Source: Prorocentrum cordatum (taxonomy: Eukaryota > Sar > Dinophyceae > Prorocentrales > Prorocentraceae). From it: DNA of 64,000 bases. The position numbers and the translations under genes were made by a program. Location of the stretch: the NCBI GenBank assembly GCA_963575745.1, contig CAUYUJ010004336.1, forward strand, positions 57,501 through 121,500, written 5' to 3'. This document shows positions 1-10,589 of the stretch, in pieces. The notes beneath the pieces are model-generated. The model saw only the letters and a list, made by a program, of their open reading frames with translations. It was not told the DNA's origin and ran no database searches. Every line of letters begins with the position of its first letter. Position 1 is the stretch's first letter.

Positions 1-60
1 TAAGCAACGCTAGGCAACCCCAAGCAATGCCAACCAATGGCAAGCAGTGCAAAACAGTGC
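1..60. repeat. degenerate GCAATGCCAA decamer repeat, cut by window edge
   Basis: Variants of the decamer GCAATGCCAA (AAGCAACGCT, AAGCAATGCC, AAGCAGTGCA) run from the first base. The same repeat is at 54555-54870 and, more diverged, at 58815-58990. After the array both this copy and the 54.9 kb copy continue with AATTGGGTC and a similar TTCAC-GCAGT-containing stretch, so they are copies of one interspersed repeat. Confidence 0.6.
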
Positions 61-504
61 CGCGCAGGAAGCATTTCCCTAATTGGGTCACTCCAGGTTC
101 ATTGGTGTTCTTCACCGCAGTCCTCTCCGATGGCAGCATGTACCACCGCGGGCTCCGCCTGCGGGAGCCTCTGCTTAGCTGCCACCTGCCAGGATATATG
201 CTTGCCAGTGTCGCGACCGTGGACGCGGCCAGCCAGCGGCAGAGGATGCCCGTTGCACTTTCAGAGGGCGGCCAGCCGGATTGCACAGACTATGTTTGCG
301 GTGTGCCGAGCTCTCCAGATGGGAGCGCGGACAGCAGGAGGAGGGCTTATGGGAAGAGTCGATGTGGGGTGGCATTGGCAGGTCGCTCCTCTCTGTAGGA
401 GATGTTGCCGAGGATCGTGGGGTCCAGCAGTGGCTTCTCGACTGGCTTTTTGTATTGGGTGGAGCCTGCGTAGGGCCTGCTGCCAACTAGATCCTGCGAC
501 GATC

Positions 505-515
505 TGGGATAAAGG

Positions 516-551
<36 letters not shown>

Positions 552-747
552 AGGAGGAGGTGGAGGAGGAGGAGGAGGAAGAGGAGGAGGAGGAGGAGGT
601 GGAAGAGGAGGAGGAAGAGGAGGAGGAGTGGCGCCCGCGAGGGCGGCGAGAGGTCAGAGGCCCCATGTTCCGCTCTTCGGGTCCAGAGGCCCGAGGGGGC
701 CATCTCCTCCTCCTCCTCCTCCTCCTCCTCCTCCTCCTCCTCCTCCT
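505..747. repeat. (GGA)n and (TCC)n microsatellites
   Basis: An impure GGA/GGAGCA tract at about 512-637 is followed, after some 65 bases of mixed sequence, by a (TCC)n tract at 703-747. The strand of the purine run switches between them, so the pair could fold on itself. They lie beyond the presumed 3' end of the large minus-strand retroelement. Confidence 0.85.
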
Positions 748-939
748 ACGTTTCTACGTTTCTCGCTATGCAGCGTCTTGTCGCGCGCCCCGCGGGCGCG
801 GAGCGCTCTGCAGCGGCCCTCTAGGGCCGTGCGGGCACTCAGACAGCGGCCCCGGGAACCCGACCCCGAGGAAAGAAGGGAGCCAGGGACCAATAAAACA
901 TAGAGGAGGGAGAAAGGGGGCCGGGTTTCAGCAAAACTA

Positions 940-966
940 AAAAGATGAGGGCCCGTCTGGGCCCTC
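940..966 (-). other. hairpin next to a T run, possible 3' end of the retroelement
   Basis: Read on the minus strand, an 8-bp stem GAGGGCCC/GGGCCCTC with loop AGAC is followed by ATCTTTTTAG. It lies downstream of ORF2 and close to the next microsatellite. It may mark the element's 3' terminus. No poly(A) tail or target duplication was found to confirm this. Confidence 0.2.
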
Positions 967-969
967 AGC

Positions 970-2918
970 GGGCGCCGCGCTCGCCCGTGCCAGCTCAGGC
1001 AGCACGGCGCGCAGCCAGGCCTTCGGCCTCTTTGTGGGCGGTCGGCCTCTTGTGTGGCGGCTGGGCTCCCTTCGGCGCCTCGCGCTGAGCCCAGCCGCCG
1101 TGTCATCGGATGGATGGCCGCCTTCTCTGCGGCGGCCTCCACCCTTCGGCGCATGGCGCTGTGGAGGCCCGCCAAGCCTCTCTTGGACTTCGGCGGCCCT
1201 GCAGCCATCTCCTCGCCTGCCACGCGAGGCTGGGGAAGGCCTCGCCGCGGCGCACGGTGCGCCGCCTCCTTCACTTTGCTTGGACTCCTCTGAGATGTCG
1301 TACGTGCTGAGCACCGCTTCCGATGTGGCAGGCTCATCACGCCACACTGCTGAGGACCCTGCTCCTGTCCTCCTTTCAGCGGGCTGGTCTCGTCAAGGTG
1401 GTGGTTGCTGTTGATGGGGTGGAGGTTCTGGGGTTGATAGTCTTTGTGGTGCCTCGCAGCTGAGGACCCTGTTCCTGTCCTCCTTTTCTGCGGGCGTGCC
1501 ATCTGGAGATTGGTTCTGAGGACCCTGCTCCTGTCCTCCTTTTCAGTGTCTCCATGGCGTGTTGCTCGAGCCTGGCTGTTGAGGACCCTGCTCCTGTCCT
1601 CCTTTCAGCAGGCGCTGTCATGGTTGAGTCGTGCCGCACTGCTGAGGACCCTGCTCCTGTCCTCCTTTCAGTGGGCTGGTGGAATCGAGGTGGTGATGGT
1701 GGTTGGATGGGTGGTGGTTGCGGGCTGGGTGATCTGACGGTGGCGAGTCCCATAGGCTGTAGATGGTCGTCTTGAGTGTCTATGGTCAGGTCGTGGGGAT
1801 AGCGTGTTGTTGCTGGGGTTGTGTTGTGGGTTATGGGCGCACATGAGAGGCCTCCATGCACCGATTTCAAGTGGGGTTCGTGGCGGCCCCACCTCGTCCC
1901 GCTATGGCTAGGGGTCACGGTGCCCTCGGTGGGGGCGAACCCCAGGCCTGGTGCTTGCTGTTGTCGTCGGTGGGGAATGTCTCTGCTGCCTTCAGCTTCG
2001 CCGCGTCGGCGATCGGGTAAGCTCCTCCTTCGCCATGGGAATGGTGGGGGTGGCGAGCTAGGGCGGACCGCGGGGGCGCGGGCAGTGGCCGTCCTACCCC
2101 CCCCCTGCCCCTCACCATCCCCGCTGGCGGGCGCGGGAAGTACTCGTCCTTCCCCCCCAGCCCTTCGAGCCCGTCTCGAAGTTTGATCCTCACCAGGACA
2201 GCGTTGACTTGGAAGGAGTTGTAGGGGGTCGTGTTGGGTATGCTGTCGATGTCGGTCGGTGATACGCTGACGGCCAATGGGCCGCCCGCTGCCAGCCAGC
2301 TGGCGCCATCCATATTGTAGATCTCCAGGAGCCGCCGCGGTACACATCAAAACGTGGCGACTTGTGCCTGGGGTGTTCCCTCGCATTCGGGGCTTCCCCA
2401 GGTCTTGCGTTCTAACGATAGCCAAGGTTGGCGACGCTGCCTGAGGTCTTCCCACGCATTCGGGGCTTCCTCAGGACTTAAGCAGCACACCGTAATGCCT
2501 GCCCAGGGCCAAATAATCATAGTAAACAATGCCAATGTTAGGAAAGTCGATAAATCCAGCAAGTGCTCGAGGGGGGGGCACGCTCCGTCGCCATTGAGGG
2601 ATCGTGCCCACCCGTATGGGCGCTACGGGTCCCCCCCCCTCGAGATGGCACGCAATCGTTGTCCAGGTCGCATCCGTACCAGTAACCCGTTAGCAACAGG
2701 GTATTGGGCCATGCCGTAGGTGCGCTGATGCTGACACTTCTGCTGCCAATCTGAAATACTCTGTATAAAATATTGTGATGCCAGCTGCCATCAAATCTGC
2801 AGCAAGCCGGTGGTCTGCGCCAAATTGCAGACCAGTGTTCCCTTACGGGGCAAAAGTATATAATACTGGACGCTTGACTCGACTAACTGCACCAAATAAG
2901 CCGCCGCGGTGCCAATTG
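970..2918 (-). other. 3' region of the retroelement without a recognised domain
   Basis: This follows the ORF2 stop (TAG, 2919-2921). A minus-strand frame at 1376-2455 is open for 359 codons but is proline/arginine-rich and of unknown meaning. Its C-terminal part encodes repeats of the peptide RRTGAGSS. I take the stretch as 3' untranslated sequence, or as the start of a second head-to-tail copy of ORF1, because the same peptide motif occurs near the ORF1 N-terminus. Confidence 0.4.
1341..1682. repeat. five spaced copies of a motif of about 37 bp
   Basis: The core AGGACCCTGCTCCTGTCCTC followed by CTTTCAG occurs at about 1341-1387, 1451-1495, 1514-1547, 1574-1612 and 1632-1682. The first and last copies share longer flanks (CACTGCTGAGG before, GGGCTGGT after). 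Two diverged copies, core GACCCTGCTCCTG or TCCCTGCTCCTG, lie within ORF1 at 13884-13980. The motif is therefore present near both ends of the element. Confidence 0.75.
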
Positions 2919-5900
2919 CTAGCGCCGATGGTTGCCCCATGCCCTGTGACAATCATGGCCGATCTGGTCTGTCTCCAAGTAGTAATCCAAGGGGGCGTAG
3001 AACCTGTGGTAGCAGTCGTCCGTTTCGGCCCACATTGCCTCTGCGTCAGCAAGCTGCCCCCAGTGGGCTGCGAAGGCGGTAGCCATTGCCTTGCACAGCC
3101 TTGATGGATACTCTTTGAGGGGGGCGGTCCTCCAGCCGCCTTGGCCGTCTCGTCCGTAAACTCCGGCATGTCCCGCATGTCGGCATAGCTGCCCCCCAGG
3201 TACCGCCCTTAGCTCCTGTGCGAGTTCACAGAGGTGTGCCGCCATCAGACATGTTGGTTTTCTCGCGTCCTGCCCGAACTGGCACTGGTCTATGTAGTGA
3301 AGTTCGACGCCCGTCTGCTCCAGGAGCCAGAGCGTCTCTGCTCGCTGCCAGCTGCTAGGCGCTTGAGGGCACCATGTGGCTGGGGCGGGATGCTCGAGTA
3401 CGGCTGAGACGTTGTACTGCAGGCCCGTGGTGATGAGTAGTAAAGCTGTCCTGTATAGCTCGTTGGCTAGTGCGATCTGTTGATGCTCCGCTTGGCTAGC
3501 TGCTTGCATGCCCCAGGGGGCTCCATGTGTACGTAGTGGTCGAGGTGCCTTCCCCTCGGCGGCATGCCAGCGCGATGAGCACCACGTCTCGCAGGGCGGG
3601 CCCGCCACAATACCAAATATTTTGCCCTGTCGCATCGCTGCGCACCAAAAGTCGACGACGTCTGGCTTCGTCAGGTCTCCTTTGACGGGGTCTATCTGCA
3701 CGTCGATCGATAGTACTACCAAGTTGCATTCCCGAATGTTCATCTCGAAGTGGTACTGGAAATCCTCGATTCGACGTCTGCCCGAGAAAAGGTGCAGCAA
3801 GAACATAGCCGTGGTAACCATGGGCCTGCACGGTGAGAATACGATTGCAGGTGGTGTCGCTGTTTGGACGTCCGCTGCCGCAGGCGGGGCCGGCGAGAGT
3901 TGGAGCTGGTGCTGCTCTATGTAGTCGGCCAGCTTGAGCTGTATGACCTGTTGGGCGGGCACCAGCGCCTTTGTAGCTCCATGCCCCATTGCCTTCCTCG
4001 CCGCCACAGCTTCTCGTTCTTCTTCTCGGCGTTCGGCTGCCTCCTGCAAATCCATTGGGACCTCGATTGCTTGGAGGACCGCCAGGCATTTGGGGCACCT
4101 TCTCAGGTGCTTGAGTATGCGGGATCTCGTTATGAAGTTCTTCCCGCACCCAGGGCAGGTAGTCGAACGGGCAAGCAATTCGGGAAGGTCGTAGCCGATG
4201 TGTTCCATGGTGCGATGGCGCTTCCATGCTCCCCGAGTTTTTAATATCTTGCCACACTCATAGCATATGTAGCCACAGTGCTGTGCGGGCGGCAGCCCCT
4301 CGAAGTTGGGCGTGGTCATTCCAAACTCTTGCGCAAGACGGTGTAGCTGCCTTTGCCAAACTCGATGTCGATATATGTCGTGCTGCCATGCTTTGTACCT
4401 GAGCCACGCACGGGTGATCGTGGCTTGTGCGGCTCGCACGTGCTGTGTGCGTAGCCATCGCAGCAATCCCCTGATGTCGCTGCCGATGTCCTCGTCGTCT
4501 AGTAGGAAACTTCTTATCCAGTCCAGATCTTCGACGATAAGAGCGTTCCAGGCCTTCTCATCCTCCCAGAGTTCGTCGATGAGGCGGTGGAGGAAGGGCG
4601 TGTCTGCATGCGCCATCCTGGCCAGGTACATCAGGCGCCGTCGGCGCAGGTACATGTGGATCGGTACTTCGTCGCACAGCAAGTATATTTCGTCATCCAA
4701 GGTATGTACATGTCCCGCGCTGTGTCGCTGTTGTCTTGCGGCGGCCCGCAGACTCGCCATGTGTCTGCTCTGCAGCATCTGCTTCTGCTGTACTGTAAGT
4801 GGCCCCCACACTTCGCAGTCGTAGGTCAGCTTGCTTTGCGCCAGCGCCGTGAGGCACAGCAGCTTGGCCTTGAGGTCGATGTGCGGCAGGCGGAAGATGG
4901 ACTTCTTCAAGGGGCCCTCTGCGGATCTGTGGTCTATGATGCGTCTCATAAGGTTCGGCCCCTCCCCACCATCACTCGTCACGATATTGCCCAGTGTGAG
5001 TCCCTGGGTCGTGACCTCCGCCGTTGACACTTCAGTGCTAGTTGGCAGCTGACCATCCTCGCGCCGCAGCGTGATGGGATTTGTCTTGAAAATCTTCGCC
5101 TTGATATGCTGCTTGGCGTGCCCATCGATATGCAGCAACGCTTTAGTCTTCTTGGGGTGTAGGTCATGCCCGAAGATCTTGAGTCTCCTTGCAATGATGG
5201 ACAATATGTCGAAGATGCTGCTCTCGATTTTCGTGTTGTCGTTAAGTACGCACAGGAATGTCGCATCGTCCATGAAGGATACTTCTGGCAGGGTCCCTTC
5301 CAGCCCTTGGAGCTGGCCTGACGTGACAATGGCTTGTTCGCCCGCTGGTGGAAGTTGTAGTAGGTACCCTCCTGCATGTAGATCCTGCTCCAGTGGGCCC
5401 AGAGCGTGCGCGAAGCTGATGTTGAAGATGAGGTCGGCCAGGCCGTTGCCTGGGCGTGTGCCCTTGCGGCTCTCCGCGCAAAGCTCTTCTCCCCGCACTT
5501 GGAAGAATGTCGTGTCGTGTGCTTCCTCTAGCTGGAATCGCAGGTTCTCGTCTACATCGTTGAGTGCTAAGTAGCCTGGAGACGCTATCAGCTGCTGGAT
5601 GGCCGGCATGAGCCATTCAGGTGGAGCGCCTCCTGCCATCACCTTTAGGAGCCAAGGCTTCTCCCCTTCCCGTCCCAGCACAAATTCTCGAATAACTGAA
5701 TAAAAGGCCTGTCGTAGATCCAGCAGGATGCCGACTGCGCTGAGACGTCTCCGCCTGCAGATCCTGAAGAACGCTTTGATAGTATGGGTGGAGTACGCGC
5801 CTGACTTCTTCGGGATTCCGCCATGCTGGGTGACTCTCAGCAGGCTGCTGCAGACCCTCAACGTAGTTGCGCGGAGCCACTTGTGGTAGTGCTTGGCCAC

Positions 5901-8900
5901 GGTGTTGTTGAGGAGGATCGACCTGTAATATTCCAGGAGGGCCCTCGTGCCGCTACCCTTGTACAGCTTCACTGCAATACCTGCTTTAAATTGGATCGGT
6001 TCTCGGCCTCGCAGTATCGTCTTCAAGACGACTGGGTACCAGTGGCGGGCTGTCTCCTCAGGTGCGAGTTTGAGGATGCCGTCCAAATTGCCGTCGGGTC
6101 CTCCTGCTCGGCCCTTCTTGCCGTCCGCAAAGCTCTCCACCAGATCGTTGAGTGTCATGTGCAGGTGCTGTGAGACCTCGTCGGGTGGCGATCTGTGGGT
6201 ACGGCTGATATTGTAGCGGTCCGCCAGGTCGTACTTGTCCCTGATGTCGGCTGACTCGATCTTGGCGAAGTGCTGCAGGGTGGCTCTGCTGATCTCGCCC
6301 TGGCTGCCCATGACGGTGCCGTCGGGCTGCTGCATAGTGGGCAGCGCGCTAACATATTTTGGTTTGCGACCGCCGTGGATTAGAATCTTCTTTGTCAGCT
6401 GCCACTCGGTCCTGGCGTCTCTTGCTGTTCTGCTATCCGCCAATTTGCTGCCAAGTTCGTGAAAGTAATGGTTGCGGTCGGTACTCAGCTGGTGTCTGAA
6501 CGTGTCCTTGGTGTGGTCGATGAAGAGCCTGGCAGCGTCATGCGCGATGCCGAGGCAGCCGGTGGCATGACTGAGCTGGCACGCTCCAACAAGGGCTGCC
6601 ACAGAGCAATACCAGCTATCTTCCACACGGGCATAGACAGGCGCCTCATAGCAGAGCCTCTTGCGGAAAACTTCAAGAGGTGCTGGGTCCCCGTTGTTCG
6701 TGTAGGTCCGCGTGGAGCTCTCAGCGTATCTGCGCAGCCTCAATAGGCGCATGCTAGCCTCAGAGATTGTGACGTTGCAAGGGGTAAGCGGGTCCCGTCC
6801 GAAATGCTGCTTCGTCTTCTCGGCAAGGAGTCCCGCTGTCTCGTGGTAATGGTCGTTGACGTCTGCCTTCCACGGTGGTAAGCTGATGTTGTTCAGGTCC
6901 TGCTTGAATGCGGTGATACGCTCTGGGTTCTTGAGTTTGTTAGTATCCAATAACCCGTTCCCCTTCGAACTACGGTGGCGCCCGATGATTTCGCCCACAA
7001 CTTCAACTAGCACGGGCATGTGGTCTGTGGTCGTGTCGTAGCCGTTCTGGGCGTAGTTCCTCCTCTGCTTGTTGTGCTCGTTCTTCTTTTTGGCGGTTGG
7101 CTTTTGAAAGTCTCTCAAGACAGTGCAAGCCGCCACGCACTTGAACAGGCAGGGAGCCATGGCGACGTAGTCGATGCGGTTGGAGATCCCGTCCTTGTGG
7201 TACGTGTAATCGTCGTTGTTCCCGTAGTATGTGTTGACGACGTGCAGGTGGCAGCTGGCGACAGACTCGTGGAATTCGTGTCCATTCTTGTCTGTCAGCT
7301 GATTTGGACCTTTCTGGCCCAACCATTGAGTGTCCTCTCCGTCCTTGTGGCTTAGCTTGGCGTTCGCGTCGATGAGCAGGATCTCTGGTTTCCACGTGTC
7401 ACACAGCTCCCTGAAGTGCTCCCACCAGCCGTTGATGTCCTTGGCCTTCTGGTACGGGGCATGAGCAACGGCGATGACGTGATGGAACAGAGGAGCCTGC
7501 ACGCGGACAAAGAGAATCCTGGCTGACGAGTACAGTTTTGTCAGCTGGGACTGCTTGAAGTACAGGTCTTTCCCTTTGAGCTGCCCGTACGGTAACTCGA
7601 CGTTGAGTAGTAGTGCACATCCCCAGTTGCCGTCCTGCGCATCGCTCTGGATGTTGATAAAGCCTTGTCCTGTCCATATGGCCTCTCTACAGCGTGTCTC
7701 CTGCAGCCCCGCGACGTGTACATGGTGGTCCAGGAGCTGGGCTCTGACTAGAGCCCCTTTACTGGAGATGTCCAGGTGCAGGTCTGTGGAGGTGAAGTCG
7801 CCCACCATGGACTGAGCGTTGTACTGCACGATGTTGAGCTTCAGCGTGCCCTTGTTGTAGCTGTCTGCGGTGAGGTCGGGGATGTGGTCTGCGTCAGCCC
7901 GCTGGGGCGAGACGTGCTCCTCGAGCCGTCCATGCCTCCACGGTGGGTACGCATGTAGGTCATTGCCCGCTGGGTTGGCCATCCAAGCCCATTCGAGTGT
8001 GCTGGTATACTGTACTATATTGACTAGCTCTTCCGCAGGTGGTGGTGGTGCTGGTTGGAGTGCGGCATATTTTGATAGAATATCTGCTGCTTCATTCCAG
8101 GGTGCGTCTCGATGCGCATGAGTGTGCTCGAAGCTGATGTCCTTTGTGAGCTGTAACTGCTGGAATAATATGCGTGTAAACCTCGCAAGGGGGCGGTTCC
8201 TACTCGATCTGATCCGCGATGTTCCAGCTGCCGCTCCCAAAGCCGCGGTGTTGTCTCCGATAATGACGATTTCCTGCTCATCGTCCTCCTGTGTACATGC
8301 GATGCCTGCCCAGAGTAGCGCTCCCAATTCGGGGCTGGTGCTGGAGGTGATGTTGTTGGCCATCTCCTCGCTGACGGACAGTGCGTGGTTGGAGTACATG
8401 TGCCTGTAGTAGGCGATGCCCTGGTCGTCCTCTCTCAGGTGCACCACTGCCCATGCTGATGTACCCGGTGCTTTGGCATGGTAGGACGCGTCGGTGAAGT
8501 AGTAGTGCCGCTTCACAGCCGACAAAGGTCTCGAGGGAGCAAGGTGCTTCACCGCCAGCCTGGTATGCTCGTGCAGGTCGTGCTCTTCGAGGTCGTAATG
8601 CCATGTCAGCTTCTGGATGTGTTGCTGGAATTGCGTCGGTAGGAACTGCGGGGATCCGATGTTGAGGAAGCGTCGCTGCGTGCTGTTGCTGTCTCTGCGC
8701 TGGTCGGTTTTGTGCGCTTGCCCGTGTGTTGCTGGTCTAGTTCTTTGTCGTCGTCTCCTTCTGCGCTCGCAGCGCCGGTAGTCGTCGCTGTACTCGCTGT
8801 CAGTGCTGGTGTGTTGGCTAGTGCGTTGGTTGTCTCGGGCGTCTTCCGCCGTTGTGCTCCGCCTAGTTGGGATGCGGAAGGGGTACATGGCTGGGGTTGT

Positions 8901-10589
8901 ACGTCGTTGTGGTGCGGAGATGGGTTGTTGCCGCCCCGTCGGCTGCCCGCTAGCTCCGTGGAAGCTCCTGAACGGCAGCATTGCTCGTCGGGGATGTGCG
9001 TCCCTCTGGGGCTGGGGGTGCTGTCTGGCATTAGTCGTTGCGTCTGGGAGTGGTTGCTCGGTCTCCAAGTGGTCGGTTGGCTTGTAGGGCTTGGTCCCCA
9101 TCCGCGTCGTGCTCCATTCCCGTGGGGACGGCGGCTTTTGGCAGCACTTCTCATCGGCGTTCAAGTTGTCCGATCCAGCCCGCACGGCCTGACTGAACAG
9201 GAGCTCGTGTGATTGGGCTTGGAGCATGCTGTCACGTAGTCGATGAGATATGCCGCCATGAGGGTCGGTTGGGTTCGGTGGTGGAAAGATAGGTAGTGCT
9301 GGCTCTGCGCGTTGCTCTTGAGGGTCTAGGTTTGGTTTGGCTGGTGTCGGTGGCGGGAGTGTAGATGGTTGCTCGTCGTTGGACCTGGTTGAGCGCCCCA
9401 GCACGACATCGCTGTCACGAGAGCAAGGCATCGGCCACCCTCCCGTCGGAGGCATGCTCTCGCGTCTTCGCACCTGCAAGGGGGAGTCAACCCGCAGCTG
9501 CTCGGGGAGAGCAGGTCCGTCCGTCGACGGCCTTGCAGAGTGAGGCGACCCCGCCCTGACACGCCAACGCGGGTAGGTCCTGGTCGGTACGTTATGTTGT
9601 TTGGACTCGTCAGAGCGAGGAGTCTGCTCTGCTGATGTGTACCGAGGCGCTGCCCTCCAAGTAGTACGCGACCTCGGACAGCTGCTGCGCTCTCGACTCG
9701 GGCGCTCGCTGGCGGAGTCCAAGTCCTGCTCCTCAGGATGTTCCGCTCCAGGAGGCTGAGTGCTATCTGGCAGTGCTTCGTCCTCGCAGGTGCTGCTGTC
9801 CGCAAGCGCCTCGAAGGGGTTATTGATCAGCGGCACTCCAAAGTCTGGTCGCATCTCCACCCTGTGCGCCTGTCTTGGTAATCTTTTGCGCCTCGCCACT
9901 CTTCTTTCTCTTGCAACAGCTGTGGCGTCGTTGGGGTGCGGTTCTGCTGCTGTAGGGCTGTAGCTTTTGCTGTCAAGGTATGTGTCCTGTATTTGCTCTA
10001 GCTGGTAGGCTTGTATGGGTCCATGCTGTATCTGTCGGGTGTAGTCAGTGCCTGGGTGTGTCGTGGTGCCTGCATTTAATTTGGCTGACGCTGGTGGACT
10101 AGCCAGCCCTCTAGGGGTCTTTGTGCTTGCCGTGTGGTCTGCTTGCGAGCCCAGGTGGCTGGGGTCGAGAGGTTGGCGGGCAAGCCAGGCTCCGTCGTCT
10201 GCAAGCGTGGGGTGCTCCTCGAGTACCCGGCGCTGGGAGACCTCCAGATCTGATGGATCTGGTAGTCTCGACCTGCTGCCTGGGTCCTCCTTCGCATGGC
10301 TGTGGTGCCTGGGCTGCGACGCCGCATGGGCCGCCGCGGCTCCCGCGAAGTGGGATGTCGAGCCAGACGTGGCCAAGGGGTGTCGCCTTGGTCCACGCTG
10401 TTGGCACTGCGTCGGACTGCTCGAGTAGCTCTCCCACTCTTGTTGCAGTCTCACCCTGTCGCGGTGCTGGTTGCTTGTCTGAACCCCGCTGGCAGTGGGG
10501 CTCGCGGCCTGAGGGAGTCGCTCAGGTCCGCGCTTGGAGCGCTCAGACTTGATGTCGCCGTTCTGTGGGTGGTCCCCACCCTTGCCCAC
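2919..10589 (-). CDS. retrotransposon ORF2: RNase H, EEP endonuclease, reverse transcriptase, C2H2 fingers, methyltransferase-like domain
   Basis: 2556 codons with no stop, starting at the first in-frame ATG. Residues 1-670 are low-complexity, rich in P, Q, R and S, with a basic run near 610. Residues about 695-840 are RNase H-like: D700 in FTDAS, E754 in SPELGALL, D779 in GDN, then HAHRDAPWNEAAD with D836. Residues about 917-1195 are an EEP endonuclease: YNAQSM, E964 in LQETRC, D1074 in DANAKL, SNRIDYV, TDHMP near 1188. Residues about 1490-1800 are reverse transcriptase: GGPDGNLDG, D1624 in LDLRQAF, catalytic box FMDD 1772-1775. Two zinc fingers start near 2108 (CYECGK) and 2138 (CPGCGK). 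Residues about 2260-2450 resemble a C5 cytosine methyltransferase: LFSG, GPPCETW near 2328, EHP in place of ENV near 2397, RKPT near 2445. RNase H before the endonuclease is unusual. Role inferred: target-primed retrotransposition. Whether the methyltransferase-like part is active is unknown. Confidence 0.9.
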   Translation of the reverse strand: MGKGGDHPQNGDIKSERSKRGPERLPQAASPTASGVQTSNQHRDRVRLQQEWESYSSSPTQCQQRGPRRHPLATSGSTSHFAGAAAAHAASQPRHHSHAKEDPGSRSRLPDPSDLEVSQRRVLEEHPTLADDGAWLARQPLDPSHLGSQADHTASTKTPRGLASPPASAKLNAGTTTHPGTDYTRQIQHGPIQAYQLEQIQDTYLDSKSYSPTAAEPHPNDATAVARERRVARRKRLPRQAHRVEMRPDFGVPLINNPFEALADSSTCEDEALPDSTQPPGAEHPEEQDLDSASERPSRERSSCPRSRTTWRAAPRYTSAEQTPRSDESKQHNVPTRTYPRWRVRAGSPHSARPSTDGPALPEQLRVDSPLQVRRRESMPPTGGWPMPCSRDSDVVLGRSTRSNDEQPSTLPPPTPAKPNLDPQEQRAEPALPIFPPPNPTDPHGGISHRLRDSMLQAQSHELLFSQAVRAGSDNLNADEKCCQKPPSPREWSTTRMGTKPYKPTDHLETEQPLPDATTNARQHPQPQRDAHPRRAMLPFRSFHGASGQPTGRQQPISAPQRRTTPAMYPFRIPTRRSTTAEDARDNQRTSQHTSTDSEYSDDYRRCERRRRRRQRTRPATHGQAHKTDQRRDSNSTQRRFLNIGSPQFLPTQFQQHIQKLTWHYDLEEHDLHEHTRLAVKHLAPSRPLSAVKRHYYFTDASYHAKAPGTSAWAVVHLREDDQGIAYYRHMYSNHALSVSEEMANNITSSTSPELGALLWAGIACTQEDDEQEIVIIGDNTAALGAAAGTSRIRSSRNRPLARFTRILFQQLQLTKDISFEHTHAHRDAPWNEAADILSKYAALQPAPPPPAEELVNIVQYTSTLEWAWMANPAGNDLHAYPPWRHGRLEEHVSPQRADADHIPDLTADSYNKGTLKLNIVQYNAQSMVGDFTSTDLHLDISSKGALVRAQLLDHHVHVAGLQETRCREAIWTGQGFINIQSDAQDGNWGCALLLNVELPYGQLKGKDLYFKQSQLTKLYSSARILFVRVQAPLFHHVIAVAHAPYQKAKDINGWWEHFRELCDTWKPEILLIDANAKLSHKDGEDTQWLGQKGPNQLTDKNGHEFHESVASCHLHVVNTYYGNNDDYTYHKDGISNRIDYVAMAPCLFKCVAACTVLRDFQKPTAKKKNEHNKQRRNYAQNGYDTTTDHMPVLVEVVGEIIGRHRSSKGNGLLDTNKLKNPERITAFKQDLNNISLPPWKADVNDHYHETAGLLAEKTKQHFGRDPLTPCNVTISEASMRLLRLRRYAESSTRTYTNNGDPAPLEVFRKRLCYEAPVYARVEDSWYCSVAALVGACQLSHATGCLGIAHDAARLFIDHTKDTFRHQLSTDRNHYFHELGSKLADSRTARDARTEWQLTKKILIHGGRKPKYVSALPTMQQPDGTVMGSQGEISRATLQHFAKIESADIRDKYDLADRYNISRTHRSPPDEVSQHLHMTLNDLVESFADGKKGRAGGPDGNLDGILKLAPEETARHWYPVVLKTILRGREPIQFKAGIAVKLYKGSGTRALLEYYRSILLNNTVAKHYHKWLRATTLRVCSSLLRVTQHGGIPKKSGAYSTHTIKAFFRICRRRRLSAVGILLDLRQAFYSVIREFVLGREGEKPWLLKVMAGGAPPEWLMPAIQQLIASPGYLALNDVDENLRFQLEEAHDTTFFQVRGEELCAESRKGTRPGNGLADLIFNISFAHALGPLEQDLHAGGYLLQLPPAGEQAIVTSGQLQGLEGTLPEVSFMDDATFLCVLNDNTKIESSIFDILSIIARRLKIFGHDLHPKKTKALLHIDGHAKQHIKAKIFKTNPITLRREDGQLPTSTEVSTAEVTTQGLTLGNIVTSDGGEGPNLMRRIIDHRSAEGPLKKSIFRLPHIDLKAKLLCLTALAQSKLTYDCEVWGPLTVQQKQMLQSRHMASLRAAARQQRHSAGHVHTLDDEIYLLCDEVPIHMYLRRRRLMYLARMAHADTPFLHRLIDELWEDEKAWNALIVEDLDWIRSFLLDDEDIGSDIRGLLRWLRTQHVRAAQATITRAWLRYKAWQHDIYRHRVWQRQLHRLAQEFGMTTPNFEGLPPAQHCGYICYECGKILKTRGAWKRHRTMEHIGYDLPELLARSTTCPGCGKNFITRSRILKHLRRCPKCLAVLQAIEVPMDLQEAAERREEEREAVAARKAMGHGATKALVPAQQVIQLKLADYIEQHQLQLSPAPPAAADVQTATPPAIVFSPCRPMVTTAMFLLHLFSGRRRIEDFQYHFEMNIRECNLVVLSIDVQIDPVKGDLTKPDVVDFWCAAMRQGKIFGIVAGPPCETWCSSRWHAAEGKAPRPLRTHGAPWGMQAASQAEHQQIALANELYRTALLLITTGLQYNVSAVLEHPAPATWCPQAPSSWQRAETLWLLEQTGVELHYIDQCQFGQDARKPTCLMAAHLCELAQELRAVPGGQLCRHAGHAGVYGRDGQGGWRTAPLKEYPSRLCKAMATAFAAHWGQLADAEAMWAETDDCYHRFYAPLDYYLETDQIGHDCHRAWGNHRR

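Noticed and set aside
3496-4257. 253-codon minus-strand frame within ORF2
   Set aside because: Out-of-frame shadow of the ORF2 zinc-finger and methyltransferase-like region.
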